37,140 bases of DNA from RGIG1934 sp045122895 (GCA_045122895.1 JBGVIE010000068.1:1-37140); one strand, 5' to 3'; shown: positions 7,420-15,708, numbered from the stretch's first letter. Made by a program: numbers and translations. The notes: generated from the letters alone by a model not told the origin.

Positions 7420-8518
7420 TTAATACTTCACAAGCCTTATCAAAATCAACTCTGTCAAATATTAATAAGAATTCCTCTCCACCCCATCTTGACACATACC
7501 CTGCTCCCAGCATAGCTTTTTTGATGTTATATGCTACTTCCTTTAATACCTCATCACCGCACTCATGTCCATAAGTATCGTTTACCTTCTTAAAGAAATC
7601 TATATCACCTATACAGATAGAAAATGGCATTCCGTTTCTCTTAGATTCTTCATATGTGCTTCTAAGCTTTTCTTCTCCGCTTCTTCTGTTATTAACTCTT
7701 GTAAGCGCATCCATCTCAACCATTTCCTGCAGTGAATTTCTCATACCTGATATTGCCTTACCAATATCCCCAATCTCATCAGTTCTGTCTGTTATCTTCT
7801 GATCCAGTTCTTCATTCAGCTTTCCTGTTGAAACTTTATTAAGATATTTTCTGATGGCTTCAAGGGTGGCAAGTATATCTTTTGAATATATTGATACAAA
7901 ACCTGCCGCCACAACCATTGCAACAACAGCAACCAGTATTATTGAAATCAAAGCACCGTCAATTGACTTTTGTATGTTTTTTGCTGATTTTGCAACTCCA
8001 ATCATTCCAACACACGAACCATCAGAATTGAAAAGTGGAACATAATATGCATAATACGCTACACCATCAATCTTTGCATTATTATAAAATCTTCCGCTCT
8101 TATTCTCAATTACCTCATTTACTACTTTTGCGTTTGCAACCGTATTAACCAGACGGTTATATCGCTCATCTTCTATTGTAGTAGCAATTCGTGTGTTCAT
8201 ATAAAAAACAGAAATCTCAACTCCTGATTTTGCTTTTATCTTATCTATAAGTTCAGTAGTTGTGCTGATAACTTTATCACCTTTTACAATTGCAACATTT
8301 TTTGCACCTACCATTTTGTAATCACCAGGGTATAGCAAATCATATGAATCCACAACAGCATTAGCCAGATTCGAAAGCTCCACCTTTACTTCTTTGTGCA
8401 TAGCTTTAGTAAAAGTCGTTGATGCTGACGAAGTAATAATGATTCCCATCAAAAACATAGGAACTATTGTCATAATTAAAAACTTAACATATATACTTCC
8501 TTTTGTATTTATCTTCAT
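7403..8518 (-). CDS. Membrane diguanylate cyclase (Cache-HAMP-GGDEF), frameshifted
   Basis: A sensor that would make the second messenger c-di-GMP. From the chosen ATG at 8518 (AGGAG 7 nt upstream): membrane helix 10-34, extracellular Cache-like sensor 35-188, second helix 189-210, HAMP linker about 211-262, GGDEF domain from about 263 with the active-site motif GGEEF at 346-350 and metal-site sequence GDIDFFKKVNDTYGH. No RxxD inhibitory site is present before GGEEF. The frame stops at residue 371, before the last part of the domain, which lies in another frame immediately downstream. As written the product lacks about 57 residues and is probably inactive. An upstream TTG at 8554 is less likely as start. 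Confidence 0.85.
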   Translation of the reverse strand: MKINTKGSIYVKFLIMTIVPMFLMGIIITSSASTTFTKAMHKEVKVELSNLANAVVDSYDLLYPGDYKMVGAKNVAIVKGDKVISTTTELIDKIKAKSGVEISVFYMNTRIATTIEDERYNRLVNTVANAKVVNEVIENKSGRFYNNAKIDGVAYYAYYVPLFNSDGSCVGMIGVAKSAKNIQKSIDGALISIILVAVVAMVVAAGFVSIYSKDILATLEAIRKYLNKVSTGKLNEELDQKITDRTDEIGDIGKAISGMRNSLQEMVEMDALTRVNNRRSGEEKLRSTYEESKRNGMPFSICIGDIDFFKKVNDTYGHECGDEVLKEVAYNIKKAMLGAGYVSRWGGEEFLLIFDRVDFDKACEVLSELLK

Positions 8519-8565
8519 TAACTTTCTCCTAATGCTATTAACACCATTATGCACATACGATTTTC

Positions 8566-8571
8566 ATTATA
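8566..8571 (-). promoter_or_regulatory. Possible -10 of the GGDEF operon
   Basis: A minus-strand TATAAT lies 48 bp upstream of the ATG at 8518, preceded by nine Ts. The -35 at 17 nt (TGGTAA) is poor, so this is a weak prediction. Confidence 0.35.
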
Positions 8572-8654
8572 TCACACGCAAAAAAAAATTACCACTTTTC
8601 TTTCACGCTTAAACGCATTAAAGTTTTACTCTTTAACGCACTAAAATATTTTGC

Positions 8655-8683
8655 TTGATATTTCATTTGATGTAGTATAGAAT
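8655..8683 (+). promoter_or_regulatory. Promoter of the DAHP synthase gene
   Basis: -35 TTGATA (8655-8660), 17-nt spacer, -10 TAGAAT (8678-8683), 39 bp before the start codon. An imperfect inverted repeat GC-TTAAAG / CTTTAA-GC lies just upstream (about 8616-8640) and might be an operator. Confidence 0.65.
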
Positions 8684-8722
8684 AGTTCTATCGCAATTTA
8701 AAGAAATGAGGTTTAATAAAAA

Positions 8723-9760
8723 ATGGATATTACAGTTAACAAAAAGCTCTACACTGATAAAGAGCTGAAAGAATTATTACCAATGGATGAATCAATGGTT
8801 GAACTCAAGAAAAAGCGTGATGCTGAAATCGCTGATATTTTATCGGGCAAGTCAGACAAAATCATCCTGGTTATCGGACCATGTTCAGCAGATAGAGAGG
8901 ATGCCGTTCTTGATTATATTGGAAGACTTAAAAAAATTCAGGAAAAAGTTGAAGATAAGATTTTTATCATTCCAAGAATCTACACTAACAAGCCACGTAC
9001 AACTGGTGACGGTTACAAGGGAATGGCTCTCCAACCAGATCCGGAGCAGGAAGCAGATATGCAAAAAGGTCTCTACTCAATCCGAGAACTTCACTTAAGA
9101 GCAATTAAAGAGACAGGTCTTACTTGTGCAGACGAGATGCTTTATCCTGATAATCACAGCTACTTATCAGACGTATTATCCTATGTAGCTGTAGGTGCCC
9201 GAAGCGTTGAAAACCAGCAGCATCGACTTGTAGCCAGTGGTATTGGAACACCGGTTGGTATGAAGAATCCTACAAGTGGTGATATGGAAGTTATGCTTAA
9301 CTCAATAACTGCTGCACAGCATGCCCACACTTTCTCTTACAGAGGATATGAAGTATCAAGTAACGGTAATCCATATGCACATGCAATCCTTCGTGGTTAT
9401 GTTAAAGAGGATGGCAAATCATACGCCAATTATCATTACGAGGATCTCGAAAAACTTCTCGCAGCATACAAAAAGCGCGGACTAGAAAATATGGCTGTTA
9501 TCGTAGATACTAACCATGCAAATTCCGGAAAGAACTATGAAGCACAGATAAGAATCTGTAAAGAAGTTCTTCACAGTTGTAAGCTAAATCCGGAAATCAA
9601 GAATTTCGTTAAAGGATTTATGATTGAGAGCTACATCGAAGATGGAGCACAGAAAATCGGTGAAGGCATATATGGCAAGTCAATTACTGATCCATGTCTT
9701 GGTTGGGAGAAGACAGAGCAGTTAATCCTTGATATGGCTGAGATTTGCAGACAGTTATAA
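8723..9760 (+). CDS. aroF: 3-deoxy-7-phosphoheptulonate (DAHP) synthase, class I
   Basis: Catalyses the first step of the shikimate pathway, condensing phosphoenolpyruvate with erythrose 4-phosphate, in the cytoplasm. The 345-aa product has the class I (AroF/G/H) length and motifs: GPCSADRE (52-59), KPRTTGDGYKG (90-100), GARSVENQQHR, then VDTNHANSGK and ESYIEDGAQ near the C-terminus with the metal-binding histidine and glutamate. GAGG at 8708-8711 precedes the ATG. The gene is monocistronic between its own promoter and a strong terminator, and is the first plus-strand gene in the window. Which aromatic amino acid inhibits it cannot be told from the sequence. Confidence 0.95.
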   Translation: MDITVNKKLYTDKELKELLPMDESMVELKKKRDAEIADILSGKSDKIILVIGPCSADREDAVLDYIGRLKKIQEKVEDKIFIIPRIYTNKPRTTGDGYKGMALQPDPEQEADMQKGLYSIRELHLRAIKETGLTCADEMLYPDNHSYLSDVLSYVAVGARSVENQQHRLVASGIGTPVGMKNPTSGDMEVMLNSITAAQHAHTFSYRGYEVSSNGNPYAHAILRGYVKEDGKSYANYHYEDLEKLLAAYKKRGLENMAVIVDTNHANSGKNYEAQIRICKEVLHSCKLNPEIKNFVKGFMIESYIEDGAQKIGEGIYGKSITDPCLGWEKTEQLILDMAEICRQL

Positions 9761-9770
9761 TATTCCCGGT

Positions 9771-9823
9771 AAACAAAAGACCCGGTGGACCTCGAACCTT
9801 CGAGGCCTACGGGTCTTTTGTTT
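9771..9823. terminator. Bidirectional terminator between aroF and the tRNA region
   Basis: Perfect 13-bp outer stem AAACAAAAGACCC (9771-9783) with GGGTCTTTTGTTT (9811-9823), rich in A/T at its base so it works in both directions. The loop holds a second perfect stem CCTCGAA / TTCGAGG (9790-9805). It begins 10 bp after the aroF stop codon. Confidence 0.85.
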
Positions 9824-9924
9824 CTAGAAGCGCGAGACGTCGCATGAGGTCCGGTGGACCTCGTGTTTATGCGACGACCGGAGCGGAGCGGAGACCTCGA
9901 ACCTTCGAGGCCTAGTGGGCCTCG
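9784..9924. repeat. GC-rich block of nested palindromes and direct repeats
   Basis: This non-coding stretch is far richer in G+C than the surroundings. A 21-bp direct repeat occurs at 9789-9809 and 9894-9914, each copy containing the palindrome CCTCGAA/TTCGAGG. The words CCGGTGGACCTCG occur at 9782-9794 and 9851-9863. A two-part hairpin spans 9839-9875: outer arms GTCGCAT/ATGCGAC, inner arms GAGGTCC/GGACCTC. GAGCG is repeated at 9881-9890. It resembles a small palindromic interspersed repeat, not a gene. Confidence 0.7.
9827..9839 (-). repeat. 13-bp copy of the tRNA-Gly 3' end
   Basis: GAAGCGCGAGACG here is identical to 9970-9982, which covers the acceptor 3' strand and the start of the T stem of the tRNA-Gly gene. 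The copies lie 143 bp apart in direct orientation. It may be a decayed tandem tRNA copy or the footprint of an insertion. Confidence 0.65.
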
Positions 9925-9968
9925 ATAAATAAAAACCCATATCCTCGCGGATATGGGTTTTTATTTAT
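9925..9968. terminator. Terminator of tRNA-Gly
   Basis: A perfect 20-bp stem (9925-9944 and 9949-9968) with loop TCGC and an A/T-rich base. It starts 3 bp beyond the tRNA 3' end in the minus direction, and can act in both directions. Confidence 0.85.
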
Positions 9969-9971
9969 TGA

Positions 9972-10044
9972 AGCGCGAGACGGGACTCGAACCCGCGACC
10001 CCAACCTTGGCAAGGTTGTGCTCCACCAACTGAGCCACTCGCGC
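9972..10044 (-). tRNA. tRNA-Gly (anticodon GCC)
   Basis: Minus-strand cloverleaf: acceptor GCGCGAG (10038-10044) pairs with CTCGCGC (9973-9979), D arm GCTCAGTTGGTGGAGC, anticodon arm CAACCTTGCCAAGGTTG with anticodon GCC, T arm with GGTTCGAGTCCC. The discriminator is U, as usual for bacterial tRNA-Gly. CCA is not encoded. It reads glycine codons GGC and GGU. Confidence 0.96.
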
Positions 10045-10092
10045 ATAACGTATTTAATACGTCAATTATTTTATCATCAGACATTTTGTTTG

Positions 10093-10836
10093 TCAAGTAT
10101 ATTTTTCAAATTTTATTGAAGTAACATAAACATTTCTTGCAAACTTCTTTTCTTCTAATTCCTCTATTCTCTTAACAGTTATATCCACCCATAATTCTTC
10201 TGCACATACAACCATATTTGCAAGCATTACTCCTACATCAACATCTGATATGTGATCTGTAAGAGTTGTTCCTGATTCCCTTTTATATATATGAATCCTG
10301 TTATCTGTTATAACAAATCTCCACGGCTGACTATTGAAGCTTGATGGTGCAAGCCTGGCCACTTTAAGAATATTTCTCATATCCTTTGTAGGAGTGCTTT
10401 TTGCCACACAAAGTCTCTCTATCGATATTCTTTTAGCAGATTCAGGGTTTCTGTATATCTCATCTTTTGCTATACCGAAGGCTATTGCTATTATATATTT
10501 CCTTCCAACTACATCTTTTACATCAATACCAATAGGCCTCATTCTGTAACATGTACCTATTCCTCTCGATGCCAGATACAACACAATCTGCTCCATTACA
10601 TATCCGCCATTTATATAACAGCCTTCTTTTTCTTCTGAATATAAAACAGCATAATAAGGAGCTCTCATTTTCCTGCCATATGTCTTTATAATCTCGACAT
10701 TATAATCGATGTCCGGCATATATCCAACCAGATTAGATATATACACATCTAAATCATCAAGCAATTCTTTATTAAGTTCTTCATGACAGAATGATTTTAC
10801 AGACATTCTAAGCTCTGCAGCATCATAAAGATTCAT
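10093..10836 (-). CDS. Nitroreductase-family protein
   Basis: A 247-aa protein of the FMN-binding nitroreductase fold. The C-terminal half carries ILKVARLAPSSFNSQPWRFV, the typical phosphate/flavin-binding segment of the family, and the N-terminal half has a degenerate repeat (AELRMSVKSF), matching the two-domain TM1586-type nitroreductases. The physiological substrate is unknown. The ATG at 10836 lies 1 bp after the pepF stop; a TTG at 10845 inside pepF is only 3 nt from the Shine-Dalgarno GGAGG and is less likely. Tight spacing indicates co-transcription and probably translational coupling with pepF. Confidence 0.8.
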   Translation of the reverse strand: MNLYDAAELRMSVKSFCHEELNKELLDDLDVYISNLVGYMPDIDYNVEIIKTYGRKMRAPYYAVLYSEEKEGCYINGGYVMEQIVLYLASRGIGTCYRMRPIGIDVKDVVGRKYIIAIAFGIAKDEIYRNPESAKRISIERLCVAKSTPTKDMRNILKVARLAPSSFNSQPWRFVITDNRIHIYKRESGTTLTDHISDVDVGVMLANMVVCAEELWVDITVKRIEELEEKKFARNVYVTSIKFEKYT

Positions 10837-10837
10837 C

Positions 10838-12619
10838 TCAAACAATTTCCTCCATCTGCTTTACTAATTTCTCAAATATCTTAAGTGCATTGTCCACCGG
10901 TTCACCAGATGTCATATCGACACCTGCAATTTTAAGCAACTCAATCGGTGACATACTGCATCCACCCTTCAAAAAACTTATATAACGTTTTACTGCTTCT
11001 TCGCCTTCTGAAATTATTCCTGCAGAAAGTGCTATTGCTGCAGCAAATCCTGTCGAATATTGATATACATAAAACGGTGTATAAAAATGTGGAATCCTCG
11101 CCCACTCCATCTCAATAAGCTTATCAACCACTATCGAATCCCCATAATACTTCTTATTCAGATCATAATATAACTCACTCAGATTTTCTTTTGTGAGCGT
11201 CTCACCATTTTCAACCATCTCATGTGTTATCTTTTCAAATTCAGCAAACATCACCTGTCTGAATAATGTGCCCCTGAATTTTTCAAGATAGTTATTAATA
11301 TAGTAAGCCTTCTCTTTGTTGTCATTTGCATTTTCTATCAAATAGTGAAGTAATAATGACTCATTACAAATCGATGCCACTTCTGCCACAAATATTCTAT
11401 AGCTGGAGTACACATATGGCTGACTCGCATTTGAATAATACGAATGAATAGCGTGCCCCATTTCATGTATTAATGTAAACACACTATCTAAATTATCCTG
11501 ATAATTTAGCAAAACATATGGATGACATCCTGCATAACTCCATGAGTACGCCCCACTTCTCTTACCCTCATTCTCATAAACATCAATCCAGCCACCACAA
11601 AAACCTTCATTCAATATGCCCAAATAGTCTTCGCCCATAGGTTCAAGCGCTTCACTAACTATTTCTTTTGCCTGATTAAATGAGTACTTTTTATCCTCCA
11701 TATCCACAATTGGTGTATATATATCATACATATGTAGTTCATCATATCCCATTAACCTCTTTCTAAGCTCAACATACCTATGCATAACCGGCAAATATCT
11801 GTGGACGGCTTCAATAAGATTATCATACACACTAAGCGGAATCTCATTGTTGTCAAGCTCCATTTCTATTGCACTTGAATAACGTTGTGCCTTGGCATAA
11901 AAAGCATCCTTCTTAACTGATGAATTATATACAGATGCCATCAAATTACCATACTTCTCATATGTTTCGTACATAGCTTCAAAAGCAGCTTTTCTGACGT
12001 CTCTGTTTCTACTCTCAAGATATTTTATGTAATTGCCATGAGTAATTCTCACGTCATTATCATTATCGTCTTTTATCTTTGGAAAAGTTATATCTACATT
12101 AGAAAACTTTGCAAAAATATCTGACGGTCCATTTGCCATATCTGCACACATTGCAAGAAGTTCTGAGCATTCCTTTGAAAGCACATGTTCCTTTGCTCTA
12201 AAAATCTGATAAAGATATCTTTCATACAAAATAAGAGCTGGTTCTTCCTTCATATACTCTCTAATTCTTTCCTCACCTATTTCGATAAGTTCAGGCTCTT
12301 CAAATGATACACTCATCATCCATTGATTAACCAGGTTCATCGTCTTACCTGCATAATTCTGGTAAGTAGCATTACCTAAATCTTCATGAAGTCTCTGGTG
12401 TGCATAAAAATACAAACCATCAACTCTTTTGTCATACTCATCTCTTGTCACAAAATACTCATATAATGTACTTGCTGATTCCCCTAAATGATTTTTATAT
12501 TTATCTATATTCTTAATTAGCTCCGATACTTCTTCGTATTCCTCTAAGAACTTCTCATCACTCTCAAATACATGTTCCATTTTCCAAGTATAAGCTTTAT
12601 CTGCATCCTGTCTCTTCAT
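10838..12619 (-). CDS. pepF: Oligoendopeptidase F (M3B metallopeptidase)
   Basis: A cytoplasmic zinc peptidase that degrades oligopeptides. The 593-aa product has the family length, with an N-terminal helical domain and the HEMGH zinc site at about 385-389 within LIHEMGHAIHSYYS, followed about 25-30 residues later by the third ligand region in AEVASICNE. The ATG at 12619 is preceded by GAGG at 6 nt; the in-frame TTG at 12631 lacks such a site. It is followed directly by the nitroreductase gene. The 144-bp upstream gap contains the lepB terminator and an AT-rich stretch with a small palindrome (AGTATT/AATACT) but no convincing promoter. Confidence 0.95.
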   Translation of the reverse strand: MKRQDADKAYTWKMEHVFESDEKFLEEYEEVSELIKNIDKYKNHLGESASTLYEYFVTRDEYDKRVDGLYFYAHQRLHEDLGNATYQNYAGKTMNLVNQWMMSVSFEEPELIEIGEERIREYMKEEPALILYERYLYQIFRAKEHVLSKECSELLAMCADMANGPSDIFAKFSNVDITFPKIKDDNDNDVRITHGNYIKYLESRNRDVRKAAFEAMYETYEKYGNLMASVYNSSVKKDAFYAKAQRYSSAIEMELDNNEIPLSVYDNLIEAVHRYLPVMHRYVELRKRLMGYDELHMYDIYTPIVDMEDKKYSFNQAKEIVSEALEPMGEDYLGILNEGFCGGWIDVYENEGKRSGAYSWSYAGCHPYVLLNYQDNLDSVFTLIHEMGHAIHSYYSNASQPYVYSSYRIFVAEVASICNESLLLHYLIENANDNKEKAYYINNYLEKFRGTLFRQVMFAEFEKITHEMVENGETLTKENLSELYYDLNKKYYGDSIVVDKLIEMEWARIPHFYTPFYVYQYSTGFAAAIALSAGIISEGEEAVKRYISFLKGGCSMSPIELLKIAGVDMTSGEPVDNALKIFEKLVKQMEEIV

Positions 12620-12736
12620 AATAAACCTCAATTTTATTTAATTAACACTTTAGTATTTATAATACTACAACATTCTCATAATTTCTATGATATTTATTGT
12701 ATTTTATGAACTACATATTGTACCAATGGTATTTTA

Positions 12737-12765
12737 AAAGAGCCAGCCCTCACGACTGACTCTTT
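12737..12765 (-). terminator. Terminator of the rpoD-lepB unit
   Basis: A 12-bp stem (12737-12748 and 12754-12765, two wobble positions) with a 5-nt loop, followed on the minus strand by TTTTAAAAT. It lies about 10 bp beyond the lepB stop. Confidence 0.75.
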
Positions 12766-12775
12766 ATTAGTTTGA

Positions 12776-13456
12776 TTATTCTATTATTCTAACTTTGGTA
12801 ATTGGCCAGTATACAAATATTGATTTGCCAAGAATCTGGTCTTCTTTTACAAAATTCGTAGTAGACCAATATCTTGAATCATGAGAGTCGTTTCTGTTAT
12901 CTCCCATTACAAAATAACAATCATCAGGAATTAGTGTCCTAGGAAAATCTCCTGTAGGTGTCTCCAACAGATAATCCTCCTGTAGAGGTTCTGCCGCATC
13001 ATTAATATATACTCGTCCACCTATAATCTCAATATATTCACCCGGTAACCCAATTACTCTTTTTACAAAGTTCTGCGATTCATCATCCGGATATTTGAAT
13101 ATTATCACATCTCCACGTTCGACATCTGAAAACATATATGACAATCTAAAGCCTATCATCCTATCGCCTTTATGTATTGTGTTAAGCATAGAGCCTGATG
13201 GCACAATTGCATTTACAATAATATAGTTACTAATAACAAACGCCAATACCGCTGCACAGACTAACAACTTCACAAGGCTGAATATCTCACGTTTTACGAT
13301 AACATATTCCTTTTTTACATGACGCTTAGATTTCCTGTACGCTTTCTTTTGCTTTTTTTCATTTTTTATCTCAGTTTCGATATGTTTTTCCGGTGGTTGT
13401 ACACCATCGCCCCAATATATAAATTCAATATCCTTGTCTTCATATTTATCAGACAT
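12776..13456 (-). CDS. lepB: Signal peptidase I
   Basis: Cleaves signal peptides from exported proteins at the outer face of the membrane. The 226-aa product has a basic cytoplasmic N-terminus of about 58 residues (with KKQKKAYRKSKRHVKKEY), one membrane helix (about 60-80), the catalytic serine in VPSGSM (Ser89) and the general-base lysine in FVKRVIGLPGE (Lys132), and the family box MGDNRNDSHDSR. AGGAG lies upstream of the ATG. It starts 34 bp after rpoD and shares a downstream terminator, so it is probably co-transcribed with the main sigma factor. Confidence 0.96.
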   Translation of the reverse strand: MSDKYEDKDIEFIYWGDGVQPPEKHIETEIKNEKKQKKAYRKSKRHVKKEYVIVKREIFSLVKLLVCAAVLAFVISNYIIVNAIVPSGSMLNTIHKGDRMIGFRLSYMFSDVERGDVIIFKYPDDESQNFVKRVIGLPGEYIEIIGGRVYINDAAEPLQEDYLLETPTGDFPRTLIPDDCYFVMGDNRNDSHDSRYWSTTNFVKEDQILGKSIFVYWPITKVRIIE

Positions 13457-13490
13457 AACTATCTCCTAAAAATTTGTTCTATGCCGCATA

Positions 13491-14609
13491 TTACATTAGG
13501 AAATCTTTAATTTTCTTACTTCTAACAGGATTACGAAGCTTTCTGAGTGCTTTAGCCTCAATCTGACGAATCCTCTCCCTGGTTACATTAAACTCTTTAC
13601 CTACTTCCTCTAATGTTCTAGGGTGGCCATCTTCAAGACCAAATCTAAGTACAATAACCTGTTTTTCTCTTTCCTTAAGATCTTCCAATAATAAATCAAT
13701 ATGCTCTCTCAACATCACTGATTCAACATTAGCCTCCGGTGTTACAGTATTGTTATCTGCAACAAAATCGCCAAGATTTGAATCATCTTCTTCACCAATT
13801 GGTGTCTCAAGAGAAGCCGGTTCTCTTGCTATCTGCATAATCTCAAGCACCTTGCTCTCCGGCATATCAAGTGCCTGCGCAAGCTCTGCTGATGATGGTT
13901 CATAACCAAGTTCGAGCGTAAGCTTTCTCTGAGTCTTTGACATTCTGTTAATAGTCTCAACCATATGAACGGGTACTCTTATTGTTCTAGCCTGATCAGC
14001 GAGTGCTCTTGTTACAGACTGACGAATCCACCAGGTTGCATAAGTACTAAGCTTAAACCCTTTATCGTAATTGAACTTCTCAACACCCTTAATAAGTCCA
14101 AGATTACCTTCCTGAACCAGATCAAGAAAGCTCATACCTCTTCCAGTATATCTCTTAGCAATACTTACTACAAGTCTTAAATTCGCCTCTATAAGTCTGT
14201 CCTTGGCAACCGGATCTCCTTCTGCCTTTCTCTTAGCAAGGCGAAGCTCTTCTTCTGCCGATAAAAGTGGAACTGTACCAATTTCCTTAAGGTACATTCT
14301 TACAGGGTCTTCTGTTCCAACACCTTCCAGCAAATCAATTGCTTCTAAATCTATATTCTCTTCTTCTGCTTCTATCTCTTCAAGTTCCAAAGTCATCTCT
14401 TCATCTTCATCAATATCCAGACTTGCTTCAGAACCTCTTACCACGTCGATTTTGTTATCTTCTAAGTACTGATACACAAAATCCATCTGTTCTGCACTTA
14501 GCTCGACACTTTTAAAATAGTCATTAATCTCTTTGATATCTAGTACATTCTGCTTCTTCTTAGCTACTTCTAAAAGTTTCTTCAATTCTTCTATGAATTT
14601 TTCTTCCAT
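13491..14609 (-). CDS. rpoD: RNA polymerase primary sigma factor (RpoD/SigA)
   Basis: The housekeeping sigma factor that directs RNA polymerase to -10/-35 promoters. The 372-aa product shows a short region 1.1, region 1.2 (DPVRMYLKEIG), region 2 with YATWWIRQ, region 3, and region 4 with the RERIRQIEAKALRKLR helix. The start at 14609 was chosen because GGAG lies 11 nt upstream and the protein then begins MEEKFIEEL. An upstream in-frame start at 14669 would fall beside the -10 hexamer. The usual neighbour dnaG is not adjacent; a lipid-kinase gene lies upstream and lepB downstream. Confidence 0.97.
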   Translation of the reverse strand: MEEKFIEELKKLLEVAKKKQNVLDIKEINDYFKSVELSAEQMDFVYQYLEDNKIDVVRGSEASLDIDEDEEMTLELEEIEAEEENIDLEAIDLLEGVGTEDPVRMYLKEIGTVPLLSAEEELRLAKRKAEGDPVAKDRLIEANLRLVVSIAKRYTGRGMSFLDLVQEGNLGLIKGVEKFNYDKGFKLSTYATWWIRQSVTRALADQARTIRVPVHMVETINRMSKTQRKLTLELGYEPSSAELAQALDMPESKVLEIMQIAREPASLETPIGEEDDSNLGDFVADNNTVTPEANVESVMLREHIDLLLEDLKEREKQVIVLRFGLEDGHPRTLEEVGKEFNVTRERIRQIEAKALRKLRNPVRSKKIKDFLM

Positions 14610-14658
14610 GTTGACGTGTTCTCCTTTTCTCTGCCATAAACATTTCGCTCGGCTCAAC

Positions 14659-14687
14659 ATTATACACAAAAAAATAGCCGGTGTAAA
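14659..14687 (-). promoter_or_regulatory. Promoter of rpoD
   Basis: Minus-strand -35 TTTACA (14682-14687), 17-nt spacer, perfect -10 TATAAT (14659-14664). The -35 lies within the loop and arm of the preceding terminator, and the spacer contains that terminator's seven-T tail. Confidence 0.75.
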
Positions 14688-14696
14688 CCGACTATT
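14668..14696 (-). terminator. Terminator of the lipid-kinase gene, overlapping the rpoD promoter
   Basis: A 10-bp stem (14673-14682 and 14687-14696, one mismatch) with a 4-nt loop, followed on the minus strand by seven Ts. It lies 30 bp beyond the lipid-kinase stop codon. Confidence 0.8.
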
Positions 14697-14725
14697 CGAA
14701 AAAAATCAAATTTTGTAGAAAAATT

Positions 14726-15655
14726 TTATTTCCTGTCGATTTTCTCACTTGCAATAGAGCCCTTTTTAGCTATACCTGATGTAATCTCAATTGCCTTGTT
14801 ATAATTCCTGATTACAAGCTTTTTAGGTGCTCCACCATATTCACCATCTATTACCCATGGTACTTTTGTATCCGATTCAAATGTAAGTCTTGATGTCTTA
14901 AAGCTAATCACCGCATCTGATGATATATCCATACCAAGCATACCTGCAATAACCCCCTGTAATTCAAGAGGATTTCTTATCTTTCTGATTAGAGTAACTT
15001 CAAACAACCCATCATCTAAAACTATAGACCTGCCGGTAATTCCCTTGAAACCACCAACTGAAACGGCATTTGTAACCATTCCATAAATAAAATCATCTTC
15101 TATAGTCTTTCCATCATAAGTAATCTTCATATGATATGGCTTAATGGACGCAAGCTTAGTAACTGCTTCTAAAATATATGCAGAGTGTCCCATTATATTC
15201 TTCATCTCCTGCGGAGTCATATACGAAACATCTGTAAAGATTCCAAACGCAGCGATATATATAAACTTCTTCTTATTAAAACCGCCTATATCAATCGATA
15301 CAGGAAGACCTCTCACTGTAACATCCGCAGCCTCCAACATCTTCTTTGGTATCTTCATACCAACAGAGAAATCATTAGTACTACCTGCCGGAATATAACC
15401 AAGCACCGGTTTCTCATCGAGCTCCATCATACCAGTAATAACTTCACTCAAGGTTCCATCCCCACCACTACAAACAATTCTGTCATACATAAATCCGTAC
15501 TTCTCAACATACTCCTTGGCATCAAGCTTTGCCTGTGTTGGATGCACCTCTACTCTGTAACCGGCTTTACAAAAAACGTTAAGTATATCAGATAAATTCT
15601 CTTTAATAAGTCCCTTACCCGAAAATGGGTTATAAATAAAAAGCATCTTCTTCAT
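14726..15655 (-). CDS. Diacylglycerol kinase family lipid kinase
   Basis: A 309-aa protein of the DagK/YegS family, which phosphorylates diacylglycerol or a related lipid at the inner face of the membrane and recycles lipids into phospholipid synthesis. Visible motifs are the N-terminal IYNPFSGKG, the nucleotide-binding IVCSGGDGTLSEV (about 60-72) and GYIPAGSTNDFSVGM (about 95-109). The C-terminal beta domain includes IDGEYGG. No signal peptide or membrane helix is present. Exact lipid substrate cannot be told. It has its own promoter and terminator. Confidence 0.9.
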   Translation of the reverse strand: MKKMLFIYNPFSGKGLIKENLSDILNVFCKAGYRVEVHPTQAKLDAKEYVEKYGFMYDRIVCSGGDGTLSEVITGMMELDEKPVLGYIPAGSTNDFSVGMKIPKKMLEAADVTVRGLPVSIDIGGFNKKKFIYIAAFGIFTDVSYMTPQEMKNIMGHSAYILEAVTKLASIKPYHMKITYDGKTIEDDFIYGMVTNAVSVGGFKGITGRSIVLDDGLFEVTLIRKIRNPLELQGVIAGMLGMDISSDAVISFKTSRLTFESDTKVPWVIDGEYGGAPKKLVIRNYNKAIEITSGIAKKGSIASEKIDRK

Positions 15656-15708
15656 CTTTACTACCTTACCCTTTCTGTCTTATCTTTCCTGTATTTTTCA
15701 GCCCTTGT

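Noticed and set aside
9881..9893. GAGCG tandem repeat as a CRISPR or VNTR array
   Set aside because: Only two full units with no spacers; it is part of the palindromic block.
9827..9982. Direct repeats at the tRNA-Gly 3' end as att sites of a genomic island
   Set aside because: Only 143 bp lie between the two copies and no integrase or cargo is present; housekeeping genes continue on both sides. It is reported instead as a small repeat.
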